Source of the DNA: Flagellimonas beolgyonensis | GTDB lineage: Bacteria > Bacteroidota > Bacteroidia > Flavobacteriales > Flavobacteriaceae | Direction of reading: 5' to 3' | Assembly: GCF_003992615.1 (NCBI RefSeq) | Contig: NZ_RZMY01000016.1 | Coordinates: 416,119 to 480,118 of the forward strand | Length of the DNA: 64,000 bases | In this document: positions 34,726 through 43,732 of the stretch, in pieces | How the letters are laid out: every line of letters begins with the position of its first letter | Position numbering within the stretch: the first letter of the stretch is position 1 | Position numbers and translations under genes: made by a program | The notes under the pieces: generated by a model | What the model was told of the DNA's origin: nothing | Databases searched by the model: none | Seen by the model: the letters and a program-made list of their open reading frames with translations, nothing else

Positions 34726-37700
34726 ATGAGCAAGCAAAAAAAACAGGTAGACAAGGAATTTGGGCTATCCTCATGGGCCATCGATAACCAGACCACCATG
34801 TATGTGTTGATCGTGGTTATCCTGATCTTGGGTGCCATGGCCTATTTCAGCATGCCTCGGGAAAGTTTCCCAGAGGTAAAGGAAACCAAAATATACATCA
34901 GTTCCATTTATCCTGGCAATACGGCCGAGGATATTGAGAAATTGATCACGGACCCCTTGGAAGATGAACTCAAAACCGTGAGCAATGTGGTGGAGATCAC
35001 CTCCACTTCACAAGAGGATTATTCCATAATCATTGTGGAGTTCGACGAAAATATTTCCGTGGAAGGGGCACTTCAAAAAGTAAAGGACGAGGTCGACTCC
35101 AAAACCGCTGGGGAGGACTGGCCCACCTTTAATGGTGCCAAAGTGGAACCCAATGTGTTCGATTTGAGCCTTTCCGAGGAAATGCCCATCCTCAACATCA
35201 ATATTTCCGGGGATTATCCCGTGGACAAATTGAAGGAGTACGGCGAATACCTAGAGGATGAGATTGAAGGGCTCCAAGAAATAAAACAGGTAGACATTCG
35301 CGGTGCGCAGGAAAAAGAAGTGGAAGTGGCTGTGGACATCTACAAAATGATGGCGGCCAAAGTAAGCTTCAACGATGTGATCAATGCCATCAGCAACGAG
35401 AACATGACCATGTCGGCGGGGAACCTGATTGCCAGTGGCCAACGCCGGACCATCCGCATTGTGGGTGAGATTGACCAACCAAAAGATCTGGAAAGCTTTG
35501 TGGTAAAATCCGAAAATGGCAACCCCATTTATTTACGGGATATTGCCAAGATCAGCTTCAAGGAAGAAGATAAGACCACCTATGCCCGAGAATTTGGGGA
35601 GCCTGTGGTAATGTTGGACGTTAAAAAACGTTCGGGAAAGAACATGGTGGCCGCCGTGGACCAGATCAAGATAATCGTGGATGAGGCCATAGCCAATGTA
35701 TTCCCGCAAGACCTTAAAGTGACCATTGCCAATGACCAATCTACCAAAACCATTGGCCAGGTGGACGATTTGGTGAACAACATCATCTTCGGTATCATCT
35801 TGGTGGTTGGGGTTTTGATGTTCTTTTTAGGATTCAAGAATGCGCTTTTCGTCGGATTTGCCATTCCGATGTCCATGTTCATGTCTTTGATGATCTTGAA
35901 CGCCTTGGGCTATACCATGAATACCATGATCCTGTTCGGATTGATCATGGGACTGGGAATGTTGGTGGACAACGGTATTGTGGTGGTTGAAAACGTATAC
36001 CGATTGATGGATGAGGAAGGCATGTCGCGCATTGAAGCGGCCAAAAAAGGAATCGGGGAAATCGCGTTTCCGATCATCATTTCCACATTAACCACCGTAG
36101 CGGCGTTTGTTCCACTTGGGCTTTGGCCGGGTATCATGGGGCAGTTTATGATGTATTTCCCCATCACACTTTCGGTAGTATTGGGGTCGTCACTGTTCGT
36201 GGCCATCTTCTTCAACTCGGTATTGGTATCCCGATACATGACCACCGAGGACAAAGAAATGCCCTTAAAGCAGATCATTCGCGTTACTTCCATCGTTTCA
36301 GTAATCGGTGTACTGATCATCATTTTTGGTGGTAGCTATCGTGGTTTGGGAACGGTAATGGTGGTAACGGCTATTTTATTGTGGATCTATCGTTTCTTCC
36401 TAAGAGGTTGGGCCAATGGGTTCCAAAACAAGATATTGCCCCAATGGGAGCGCTTTTATGAACGTACGCTGCGCTACGCACTGGCAGGAAAACGACCCAT
36501 TTTTATTGCAATTACCACTTTTGTGCTGTTGTTGGTTGCCTTTATGGGATTTGGTTGGTCTGTTGGAAGCCAACGCACCAAAGTGGAGTTCTTCCCCGAC
36601 AACAAGCCCAATCAGATCATTGTCTATATCGAGTATCCTGAGGGAACGGATATTGAAAAAACGAACAAGATTACCAAGGAAATTGAAGAACAGGTGTATG
36701 GCATCATCAATTCGGATGCCTACATGCACGGGGATTACAATTTCTTGACTGAAAGTGCCGTATCCCAAGTGGGTGAAGGAGCTGGTAACCCTCAGACCGA
36801 TGGTGGTTCGTCCGCCGAAATGCCCCACCGTGGAAAAATTACCGCCACCATGCGTGAGTTCAAATACCGTGAGGGGGCAGATAGTAACGAATTGCTCAGA
36901 AAAGTACAGGAAGCTCTGAAAGATGTATATCCCGGGGTGGCCATTTCTGTGGAAAAAGATGCAGTTGGACCTCCAGTGGGTTATCCCATCAACATTGAAC
37001 TGGAAGGCGATGATTATACCGAATTGATCAATACCGCCGAGGAAATGCGGAACTTCATCAATACCAAGAACATTCCCGGTATCGATGAGCTAAAAATCGA
37101 TGTGAACAAATCCAAACCTTCCATGTTGGTTGCCGTGGACCGGGAAAAGGCTGGAGAATTGGGCGTTGCCACGGGCCAAGTGGGACAACAGTTGCGTAGC
37201 TCCATCTTTGGTTCCAAGGCGGGCATCTACAAAGAAGGAGGCGAGGATTATGACATTTACGTGCGTTTTAACGAAGAGGACCGTTACAATACCAGTGCCC
37301 TGTTCAACCAGCGCATTACCTTCCGGGATCCTTCCAACGGACAAATTAAGGAAGTTCCTGTTTCGGCAGTGACCAAACAAGTGAACAGTACCGGTTTCAA
37401 TGCCATTAAGCACCGCGATGTAAAACGTGTGGTAACCGTGTATTCGGCTTTGGCCCCCGGCTTTACCGATGCCGCGGCTGTGGTAGGAAAGATTCAGGAA
37501 GAAATGAATGATTTTGAGAACCTGCCTTCCGGAATCAAGATCGACTACACCGGACAGATCGAGGAGCAGAACGATCAGTTTCAGTTCTTGATGGGTGCCT
37601 TTTTCACAGGTCTCGGTTTGATTTTCTTCATCTTGATCTTCCAGTTCAACTCGGTTTCCAAGCCAGGTATCATCATGTTGGCCATTTTCTTGAGTTTGAT

Positions 37701-38238
37701 CGGGGTGTTCGGTGGCATTGTGGCCACTGGTAGTGCCTTTGTGATCATGATGACCATGATGGGTATTATCTCATTGGCCGGTATTGTGGTGAACAACGGT
37801 GTGGTGCTATTGGACTATACCCAATTGCTGATCGATCGAAGAAAAGTGAAATTGGATCTGGAAGAGGACGAACTCCTCCCCATCGAGGATTTCACTGAAG
37901 CCGTGGTAAAGGGTGGAAAAGCCCGTTTGCGTCCGGTGTTGCTTACGGCCATCACCACCATTTTAGGATTGATCCCATTGGCCACAGGGTTCAACATCAA
38001 CTTTTTTACGCTAATGAGCGACTTTAACCCAAACATTTACTTTGGAGGTGATAACGTAATTTTTTGGGGGCCTTTGGCCTGGACGGTAATTTACGGTCTT
38101 TTTGTAGCCACCTTCCTCACCTTGATCGTGGTGCCGATATTGTTCAGTTTGGTTTACAAATTGAAACTGCGGTTACGCAATGCGAAACTAAAACGCGAAG
38201 CTCCCAAGCCAGAGGAATTGGAAGCCGTTTCGGTATAA
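34726..38238 (+). CDS. RND multidrug efflux permease (AcrB/HAE1 type)
   Basis: 1170 residues, longer than the usual 1020-1060. Twelve membrane helices in two halves with large periplasmic loops after helices 1 and 7; LIMGLGMLVDNGIVVVENVYR is helix IV with the proton-relay Asp, GIISLAGIVVNNGVVLLDY its counterpart in the second half. Extra length comes from a segment between helices in the middle (about residues 505-560) and from the later hydrophobic insert around 1085-1110. Likely exports drugs, bile-like compounds or lipids; substrate not predictable. Ends before a strong terminator. Confidence 0.93.
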   Translation: MSKQKKQVDKEFGLSSWAIDNQTTMYVLIVVILILGAMAYFSMPRESFPEVKETKIYISSIYPGNTAEDIEKLITDPLEDELKTVSNVVEITSTSQEDYSIIIVEFDENISVEGALQKVKDEVDSKTAGEDWPTFNGAKVEPNVFDLSLSEEMPILNINISGDYPVDKLKEYGEYLEDEIEGLQEIKQVDIRGAQEKEVEVAVDIYKMMAAKVSFNDVINAISNENMTMSAGNLIASGQRRTIRIVGEIDQPKDLESFVVKSENGNPIYLRDIAKISFKEEDKTTYAREFGEPVVMLDVKKRSGKNMVAAVDQIKIIVDEAIANVFPQDLKVTIANDQSTKTIGQVDDLVNNIIFGIILVVGVLMFFLGFKNALFVGFAIPMSMFMSLMILNALGYTMNTMILFGLIMGLGMLVDNGIVVVENVYRLMDEEGMSRIEAAKKGIGEIAFPIIISTLTTVAAFVPLGLWPGIMGQFMMYFPITLSVVLGSSLFVAIFFNSVLVSRYMTTEDKEMPLKQIIRVTSIVSVIGVLIIIFGGSYRGLGTVMVVTAILLWIYRFFLRGWANGFQNKILPQWERFYERTLRYALAGKRPIFIAITTFVLLLVAFMGFGWSVGSQRTKVEFFPDNKPNQIIVYIEYPEGTDIEKTNKITKEIEEQVYGIINSDAYMHGDYNFLTESAVSQVGEGAGNPQTDGGSSAEMPHRGKITATMREFKYREGADSNELLRKVQEALKDVYPGVAISVEKDAVGPPVGYPINIELEGDDYTELINTAEEMRNFINTKNIPGIDELKIDVNKSKPSMLVAVDREKAGELGVATGQVGQQLRSSIFGSKAGIYKEGGEDYDIYVRFNEEDRYNTSALFNQRITFRDPSNGQIKEVPVSAVTKQVNSTGFNAIKHRDVKRVVTVYSALAPGFTDAAAVVGKIQEEMNDFENLPSGIKIDYTGQIEEQNDQFQFLMGAFFTGLGLIFFILIFQFNSVSKPGIIMLAIFLSLIGVFGGIVATGSAFVIMMTMMGIISLAGIVVNNGVVLLDYTQLLIDRRKVKLDLEEDELLPIEDFTEAVVKGGKARLRPVLLTAITTILGLIPLATGFNINFFTLMSDFNPNIYFGGDNVIFWGPLAWTVIYGLFVATFLTLIVVPILFSLVYKLKLRLRNAKLKREAPKPEELEAVSV

Positions 38239-38247
38239 GATTATACC

Positions 38248-38285
38248 AAAAAAAAGCCCCGACCTAATGGTCGGGGCTTTTTTTT
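38248..38285. terminator. Bidirectional rho-independent terminator
   Basis: A run of eight A, stem GCCCCGACC, loop TAAT, GGTCGGGGC and a run of T. It serves the efflux operon (+) and the convergent YwqK-like gene (-). Confidence 0.92.
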
Positions 38286-38300
38286 AAACACTGATTTTAA

Positions 38301-38651
38301 CTACTGGTTTACCGAGACTACCTCGCCTTGGCTCCAGTTGGTTACGTTTACAATTCGGTTGTCGGTAAAATCCACTTCCTTCAATACATCACTTTTCCAA
38401 AAAAACCACTTTCCGGTTTTGGTACCGTTAACGTATTGACCTGTAGCTATCTTTTTTCCCTGTGTATCGAACATCACCCAATCGCCATGTAATTTTCCAT
38501 TCAACATATATCCGGTTTGGGCTATTTCCCCGTTATCATGAAAATAAGTAGCTTTCACCATTTCACCCACTTTCTCAAATGTTGGTTTGGTATCCTGTGC
38601 AGATACAGCAACAACAAACATCAACGCCAAAAATAATACTGCTTTTTTCAT
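38301..38651 (-). CDS. Secreted YwqK/MORN-repeat-like protein
   Basis: 116 residues, signal peptide cleaved near VSAQ (residue 19). Then two or three MORN-like repeats (ATYFHDNGEIAQTGYMLNGK, HGDWVMFDTQGKKIATGQYV, NGTKTGKWFFW) as in YwqK-type proteins. Such proteins are common in Flavobacteriia and are sometimes wrongly labelled nicotinic acid mononucleotide adenylyltransferase or antitoxin; neither activity is supported here. Function unknown. A -7 box TATCTTTG lies at 38696-38703 on the minus strand. Confidence 0.82.
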   Translation of the reverse strand: MKKAVLFLALMFVVAVSAQDTKPTFEKVGEMVKATYFHDNGEIAQTGYMLNGKLHGDWVMFDTQGKKIATGQYVNGTKTGKWFFWKSDVLKEVDFTDNRIVNVTNWSQGEVVSVNQ

Positions 38652-39025
38652 TTCGATATGGGATTTAAATCGTTAATACTAATAACACAACGTATCAAAG
38701 ATACATATATTTTACATTAAACACATATTTATGTAACATAAAATTTACATTGAATTAACATTAGAATTTTATTTATCTGTTTTTCAAGTTTTTAAATATA
38801 TTATTTGAATTAACTTTGAGAACCAAAATCGATAATTTTACGCCTTTAATCTTTAAAAATCATCATTAATGTTAATTTAATGTTATTTCAAAGTTAGTGT
38901 AATTTTAATCTGAGCTTAAGAATGGTCTCCCAAAATGATAGCACCAAAAAGGTGATGATAAATTGGTGTTTACTAGCAATAAATAGAGGCAATCCTCTTA
39001 AATTTGCCCTCTCATTACAAACATC
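38652..39025. other. AT-rich divergent intergenic region (374 bp)
   Basis: No gene found. Strikingly AT-rich, especially 38700-38900. It contains a minus-strand -7 box TATCTTTG (38696-38703) for the YwqK-like gene and a plus-strand -7 box TAAATTTG (38999-39006), 19 nt before aspS. No riboswitch, tRNA or T-box structure was recognised. The AT-rich tract may be an UP-element-like or nucleoid-protein-binding stretch. Confidence 0.5.
38999..39006 (+). promoter_or_regulatory. -7 promoter box of aspS
   Basis: TAAATTTG fits TAnnTTTG, 19 nt before the aspS ATG. Confidence 0.5.
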
Positions 39026-40774
39026 ATGTACAGAAGCAATACCTGCGGTGCCCTAAGGGCATCCGACATCGGTTCAGAAGTTATTTTAAGTGGATGGGTA
39101 CACAAGGTCCGTGACAAAGGTTTTGTAGCCTGGGTAGACTTGCGCGATCGGTATGGCATCACCCAATTGGTATTTGATGAAGACCGTACTTCTAAAGATC
39201 TTTTGGAACAGGCCAGGGAATTGGGCCGTGAAACGGTAATCCAAGCCAAAGGTGAGGTTATAGAAAGAGCTTCCAAAAACCCGAACATTCCTACTGGAGA
39301 AATCGAGGTGTTGGTCAAGGAGTTGACCATTTTGAATATTTCCAAGTTGCCTCCATTCACTATTGAGGACGAAACCGACGGTGGTGAGGATATCCGAATG
39401 AAATACCGCTACCTCGATATTCGTAGGAACCCGGTCAAAAATAATTTGATCTTTAGGCACAAGGTGACCATGGAGGTGCGGAAATACCTCTCCGACCAAG
39501 GGTTTATAGATGTGGAAACGCCCTATTTGATCAAATCCACTCCCGAAGGTGCCAGGGATTTCTTGGTCCCCAGCCGTATGAACGAAGGTCAGTTCTATGC
39601 CCTCCCCCAGTCGCCACAAACCTTCAAACAATTGTTGATGGTGGGCGGAATGGACAAATATTTCCAGATCGTGAAATGTTTTAGGGATGAAGACCTACGG
39701 GCAGACAGGCAACCGGAGTTCACCCAAATCGACTGTGAAATGGCCTTTGTGGAACAGGAAGACATCCTGAATACATTTGAAGGCCTGACCAAACACCTAT
39801 TGAAAGAAATAAAAGGCTTTGAAATCGATTCCTTCCCCAGAATGACCTACGACGATGCCATGCGTTTGTATGGTAACGACAAACCTGATATCCGTTTCGG
39901 AATGCAGTTTGGGGAATTGAACGCTGTGGCCCAACACAAAGATTTCGGTGTCTTCAACAGTGCCGAATTGGTAGTGGGGATTGCCGTGCCCGGTGCAGGA
40001 GCCTATACCCGAAAAGAAATTGATGCCCTGATTGATTGGGTGAAACGACCACAGGTCGGCGCCAAGGGAATGGTTTATGTAAAATGCAATGAAGATGGCA
40101 CCTACAAATCTTCCGTGGACAAATTCTACGATCAAGAGGATCTGGCCAAATGGGCGGAGGTTACAGGTGCACAACCCGGCGACTTGATCTGCGTACTTTC
40201 AGGAAATACCAACGAGACGCGTGCCCAGTTGAGCGCGCTTCGCATGGAACTTGCCACCCGATTGGGACTTCGGAAACCGGACGAATTCGCCCCGCTTTGG
40301 GTTGTGGATTTCCCATTGTTGGAACTGGATGAGGAAACCGGCACCTACCATGCCATGCACCACCCGTTCACTTCACCAAAACCAGGACAACTGGAATTGT
40401 TGGAAAGCAATCCCGGTGCCGTAAAGGCCAATGCCTACGACTTGGTGCTCAACGGTAACGAAATCGGTGGGGGATCTATCCGTATCCACGATAAGGAAAC
40501 ACAAGCCACCATGTTCAAACATTTGGGCTTTACCCCCGAAGAAGCCAAGGCGCAGTTTGGATTTTTAATGGATGCCTTCCAATATGGGGCCCCTCCCCAT
40601 GGTGGAATTGCCTTCGGTTTGGATCGCTTGGTGGCCATTTTGGGCGGACAGGAAACCATCAGGGACTTTATTGCCTTCCCCAAAAACAACAGTGGCAGGG
40701 ATGTGATGATCGACGCACCGGCCCATATTGATGAAGACCAATTGAACGAGTTGCACATCAAACTCAATCTTTAA
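39026..40774 (+). CDS. aspS: Aspartyl-tRNA synthetase
   Basis: 582-residue class IIb synthetase charging tRNA-Asp. N-terminal OB-fold anticodon-binding domain ([20 protein letters not shown], about 12-32), then motif 2 ([20 protein letters not shown]), a GAD insertion domain of bacterial type (about 290-410) and motif 3 ([16 protein letters not shown]). Length is normal for bacterial AspRS. Stands alone between its own promoter and terminator. Whether it also charges tRNA-Asn cannot be told from this window; the window does encode a tRNA-Asn. Confidence 0.97.
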   Translation: MYRSNTCGALRASDIGSEVILSGWVHKVRDKGFVAWVDLRDRYGITQLVFDEDRTSKDLLEQARELGRETVIQAKGEVIERASKNPNIPTGEIEVLVKELTILNISKLPPFTIEDETDGGEDIRMKYRYLDIRRNPVKNNLIFRHKVTMEVRKYLSDQGFIDVETPYLIKSTPEGARDFLVPSRMNEGQFYALPQSPQTFKQLLMVGGMDKYFQIVKCFRDEDLRADRQPEFTQIDCEMAFVEQEDILNTFEGLTKHLLKEIKGFEIDSFPRMTYDDAMRLYGNDKPDIRFGMQFGELNAVAQHKDFGVFNSAELVVGIAVPGAGAYTRKEIDALIDWVKRPQVGAKGMVYVKCNEDGTYKSSVDKFYDQEDLAKWAEVTGAQPGDLICVLSGNTNETRAQLSALRMELATRLGLRKPDEFAPLWVVDFPLLELDEETGTYHAMHHPFTSPKPGQLELLESNPGAVKANAYDLVLNGNEIGGGSIRIHDKETQATMFKHLGFTPEEAKAQFGFLMDAFQYGAPPHGGIAFGLDRLVAILGGQETIRDFIAFPKNNSGRDVMIDAPAHIDEDQLNELHIKLNL

Positions 40775-40783
40775 TAAAAAACC

Positions 40784-40808
40784 ATCCCGCCTTCGAGCGG
40801 GATTTTTA
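40784..40808 (+). terminator. Rho-independent terminator of aspS
   Basis: Stem ATCCCGC, loop CTTCGA, GCGGGAT followed by TTTTT. The upstream A run gives it some bidirectional character. Confidence 0.88.
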
Positions 40809-40834
40809 ATACATTTAGGTGTACATTGACCCCA

Positions 40835-42619
40835 ATGCCTAAAAAGAAAAAGAAATTACTCACCCGTTTTCTAAAATGGCGATATAAACATATCTCCAAC
40901 AAGACCTTCATACATATTATGAGCCTTGTTGTGGGGTTTATGGCGGGCGCAGTGGCGGTTACCCTAAAAAACTTCACTTATTTTATAGAGGCCCTTTTAA
41001 AAAAGGGCATCGTGTTTTCAGAGAACCAACTGTACTTTATTCTTCCCACCATCGGTCTCACCTTTGTTTACCTATATGTGAAGTTTGTACAGAAAAAACC
41101 ATTGCAGCACGCGGTTTCTTCCATCATTTATTCCCTCTCCAAAAAAGGGGGCATGCTCAGCGTCAAGGATATTTATACCCCTTTGATCACAGCGCCGTTA
41201 ACCGTAGGTTTTGGTGGTTCTGTTGGATTGTTGGGACCGGCAGTGAAATCGGGGTCCGCTTTAAGTTCCAATCTTAGTCGCCTGTTGCATATTGATGCCA
41301 AGACCCGATCACTTTTGGTGGCTTGTGCCTCTTCCGGTGCCATAGCCTCCATATTCCAATCGCCGATTGCGGCCATCATTTTCGCAGTGGAAGTATTTAC
41401 ATTGGACTTTACCATGATGTCCATGTTGCCGTTGTTGTTGGCTTCCATCTCAGGGGTGCTAACCTCCTACTTCTTTCTGGGCAACGAGGTGCTGTTCAGC
41501 TTCTCGTTGACTGAAGGTTTTGAACTCAAGGATACCGCGTTCTACATTTTGTTGGGTATAGGAACCGCTTTCGCTTCCATCTACTTTACCAAAATGTATT
41601 TTGCCATCCTGTCCCTGTTCAAAAAATTGAAAAGTCCAAAATACAAACTGCTGGTGGGCGGTATCGCCATCGGAATCATGTTGTATGCAATCCCACCACT
41701 TTACGGTGAAGGTTTCAGTTTCATCAACAACCTATTGCACGGAGACCATTTAAAAGCATTGGGCAGCACGCCATTTGATGCCTACATCCATAATATTTGG
41801 GTGGTGATTGCACTACTCTTTGGAATTACCATCTTTAAGGCCATCGCCATGACCACAACAATTGGCGCAGGTGGTGCGGGAGGAATATTTATCCCCACCA
41901 TGGTGATGGGCAGCGCATTGGGCAATGTAGTGGCCAAAGTGATCAACAACCTGGGGTTTGGCTTTTCGGTATCCGAAAGTAATTTCACCCTAATTGGAAT
42001 GGCCGGGCTTATTGCCGGGGTAATCCATGCCCCTTTGACCGCCATATTTTTGATTGCTGAGATCACCGGAGGCTACGAACTGTTTGTACCCTTGATGATC
42101 ACTGCCTCCATATCCTATTTGATCACCAAAAATGCACTCGACTATACCATCTACACCAAGGAATTGGCCAAAATCGGCGCCCTGCTTTCCCACAATAAGG
42201 ATCAAATGGTTTTGGGCCTGTTAGAATTGGATGATGTGATCGAGAAAAATTTCAGGCCTGTTCATCCCGATATGACCTTGGGTGAAATGTTGCATGAATC
42301 GGTGGCCAAATCAAAACGGAACATATACCCTGTATTGGACAATCATAAAAAATTGATGGGCATCATTGTGCTGGATGACATCCGGCCGTTCATGTTCGAT
42401 ACGGACATGTACGAGAAGGTATTTGTAAATAGTCTAATGCATGCCCCGCCCGAGTTGATTTTTTATGAAACCGACAATATGAAGGAGGTCATGAAAAAGT
42501 TTCAGGATAGTGGCGCATGGAATTTGCCCGTTATTAAAGAAGGAAAGTATGAAGGGTTTATTTCCAAATCCAAATTGCTCACCGCCTACAGAAGAAAATT
42601 GATCAAACATTCCCAATGA
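40835..42619 (+). CDS. ClC-type chloride channel/transporter with CBS pair, lacking the gating glutamate
   Basis: 594 residues from the ATG at 40835 (an upstream TTG is less likely). About ten to twelve membrane helices of the ClC fold: FGGSVGLLGPAVKSGSA is the helix-F region, GAGGAGGIFIPTMVMGSALG the GxFxP filter and APLTAIFLIAEITGGYELF the later signature. Two CBS domains fill about residues 455-590. The external gating glutamate of the usual GLEAP/GREGP motif is Leu133 here (GLLGP). In ClC exchangers loss of this Glu gives proton-uncoupled, ungated chloride conduction, so it may be a passive anion channel (inference). Confidence 0.9.
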   Translation: MPKKKKKLLTRFLKWRYKHISNKTFIHIMSLVVGFMAGAVAVTLKNFTYFIEALLKKGIVFSENQLYFILPTIGLTFVYLYVKFVQKKPLQHAVSSIIYSLSKKGGMLSVKDIYTPLITAPLTVGFGGSVGLLGPAVKSGSALSSNLSRLLHIDAKTRSLLVACASSGAIASIFQSPIAAIIFAVEVFTLDFTMMSMLPLLLASISGVLTSYFFLGNEVLFSFSLTEGFELKDTAFYILLGIGTAFASIYFTKMYFAILSLFKKLKSPKYKLLVGGIAIGIMLYAIPPLYGEGFSFINNLLHGDHLKALGSTPFDAYIHNIWVVIALLFGITIFKAIAMTTTIGAGGAGGIFIPTMVMGSALGNVVAKVINNLGFGFSVSESNFTLIGMAGLIAGVIHAPLTAIFLIAEITGGYELFVPLMITASISYLITKNALDYTIYTKELAKIGALLSHNKDQMVLGLLELDDVIEKNFRPVHPDMTLGEMLHESVAKSKRNIYPVLDNHKKLMGIIVLDDIRPFMFDTDMYEKVFVNSLMHAPPELIFYETDNMKEVMKKFQDSGAWNLPVIKEGKYEGFISKSKLLTAYRRKLIKHSQ

Positions 42620-42873
42620 AAATGAGACTCTTTGTCTTACTGATTGTCATCTGTTCCTTTTCCTCCATTATCTACGGATTTACATTGGAGGAGGATCAGG
42701 CCGCAGTAGCGCATAAATATATTGGTGGGGGCACAATTGGTCTTTTTTTGGTGGCCATGCCGCTGTTTCTTTACCATGAGAGCAAGGGTAAAAACATGAA
42801 AGATTACATGCTTACAAAGGAAAATATTGATAAAATGCAAGAAAATGAACGTAAAAAGACTGAAAATCAATAA
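42616..42873 (+). CDS. Unknown small two-helix membrane protein
   Basis: 85 residues with an N-terminal helix (LFVLLIVICSFSSIIYGF), a second helix (GGTIGLFLVAMPLFLYH) and a charged, Lys/Glu-rich cytoplasmic tail (SKGKNMKDYMLTKENIDKMQ). The ATG overlaps the ClC stop by 4 nt, so it is translationally coupled and may be an accessory subunit of the channel. No family recognised. Confidence 0.75.
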   Translation: MKMRLFVLLIVICSFSSIIYGFTLEEDQAAVAHKYIGGGTIGLFLVAMPLFLYHESKGKNMKDYMLTKENIDKMQENERKKTENQ

Positions 42874-42955
42874 TTTTCAAAAGAATTAAAGTTGGTTTCA
42901 TCCAACGGTTCAGAAAATAACATACCTTCGTGTTTTAACATTTTATTTTTTTTTA

Positions 42956-43150
42956 ATGACTGGTACAGTAAAATTTTTTAATGATTCCAAAGGTTACGGA
43001 TTCATTACAAACAGTGAAACAGGAAAAGACATCTTTGTTCATGTTACTGCATTGAACGGAGTGGAACTGAACGAAGGCGACAAAGTAGAATACTCTGAAG
43101 AAGAAGGAAGAAAAGGAAGGGTTGCTTCACAAGTGAAGGTAATCGGATAA
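42956..43150 (+). CDS. Cold shock protein (CspA family)
   Basis: 64-residue single CSD domain: TGTVKFFNDSKGYGFITN carries RNP1 (KGYGFI) and DIFVHVTAL carries RNP2. It binds single-stranded RNA/DNA and melts mRNA structure. A box TACCTTCG (42923-42930), one base off the -7 consensus, lies about 25 nt upstream, so it lacks the long 5' leader of E. coli cspA. Followed by a terminator. Confidence 0.95.
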   Translation: MTGTVKFFNDSKGYGFITNSETGKDIFVHVTALNGVELNEGDKVEYSEEEGRKGRVASQVKVIG

Positions 43151-43175
43151 AAATATTTTATTTTGATTTTTGTTG

Positions 43176-43200
43176 AACCCTGGCTAAGCCGGGGTTTTTT
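43176..43200 (+). terminator. Rho-independent terminator of the cold shock gene
   Basis: AACCCTGGCT, one A, AGCCGGGGTT and a T run; one G-T wobble in a 10-bp stem. Confidence 0.85.
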
Positions 43201-43201
43201 A

Positions 43202-43651
43202 TTAGTTGAGATTTCGCCTTTGGATGAAGAACCGTTTCAACAGTTCAGAGGCCTCGTTTTCCAAGATACCCCCTACCACCTCAGTTTTGGGGTGCAGCAT
43301 ACCCCCCATCACATTGAACCCACGTTCAAGATCGGCGGCTCCATAGACCACTTTCGAAATCTGACTCCAATACAAGGCCCCAGCACACATTTGGCAAGGT
43401 TCCAAGGTAACATAAAGCGTACAACCATGAAGGTATTTACCTCCCAAAAAATTAGAGGCCGCGGTAATGGCCTGCATTTCGGCATGGGCCGTTACATCTT
43501 TTAAACGTTCGGTAAGGTTGTGCGCCCTACCTATGATCCTATTGTTGACCACCACTACGGCGCCAACGGGCACTTCCCCGCTCTCATAAGCAATCTGGGC
43601 TTCTTGCAAGGCCCGTTTCATAAAATAGGTGTCATCAAATGGATTTTCCAC
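43202..43651 (-). CDS. tadA: tRNA adenosine(34) deaminase/nucleoside deaminase (TadA family)
   Basis: 149 residues with the zinc deaminase motifs: HAEMQAI (His zinc ligand and catalytic Glu) and PCQMCAGAL (two Cys ligands), plus the TadA-typical VPVGAVVVVNN and NLTERLKDVTAHAE. Converts A34 to inosine in tRNA-Arg(ACG) in most bacteria. Start is GTG at 43651; the next Met is ten codons later. Guanine deaminase is an alternative, but length and motifs fit TadA. Divergent from dxs with about 80 bp between. Confidence 0.92.
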   Translation of the reverse strand: MENPFDDTYFMKRALQEAQIAYESGEVPVGAVVVVNNRIIGRAHNLTERLKDVTAHAEMQAITAASNFLGGKYLHGCTLYVTLEPCQMCAGALYWSQISKVVYGAADLERGFNVMGGMLHPKTEVVGGILENEASELLKRFFIQRRNLN

Positions 43652-43713
43652 TTTTTTTAAAAGATTTTATATAATGGCTAAGCTACGCATAAAAAAATTT
43701 TGGGGATTATCGG

Positions 43714-43721
43714 TACTTTTG
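43714..43721 (+). promoter_or_regulatory. -7 promoter box of dxs
   Basis: TACTTTTG fits TAnnTTTG and lies 11 nt before the TTG at 43733. It shows that the upstream in-frame TTG at 43700 is unlikely to be the start. Confidence 0.45.
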
Positions 43722-43732
43722 TTTTTTATCCG

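Noticed and set aside
38301..38651. Toxin-antitoxin system around the YwqK-like gene
   Set aside because: It has a signal peptide and no partner gene; the antitoxin label of some YwqK proteins does not apply.
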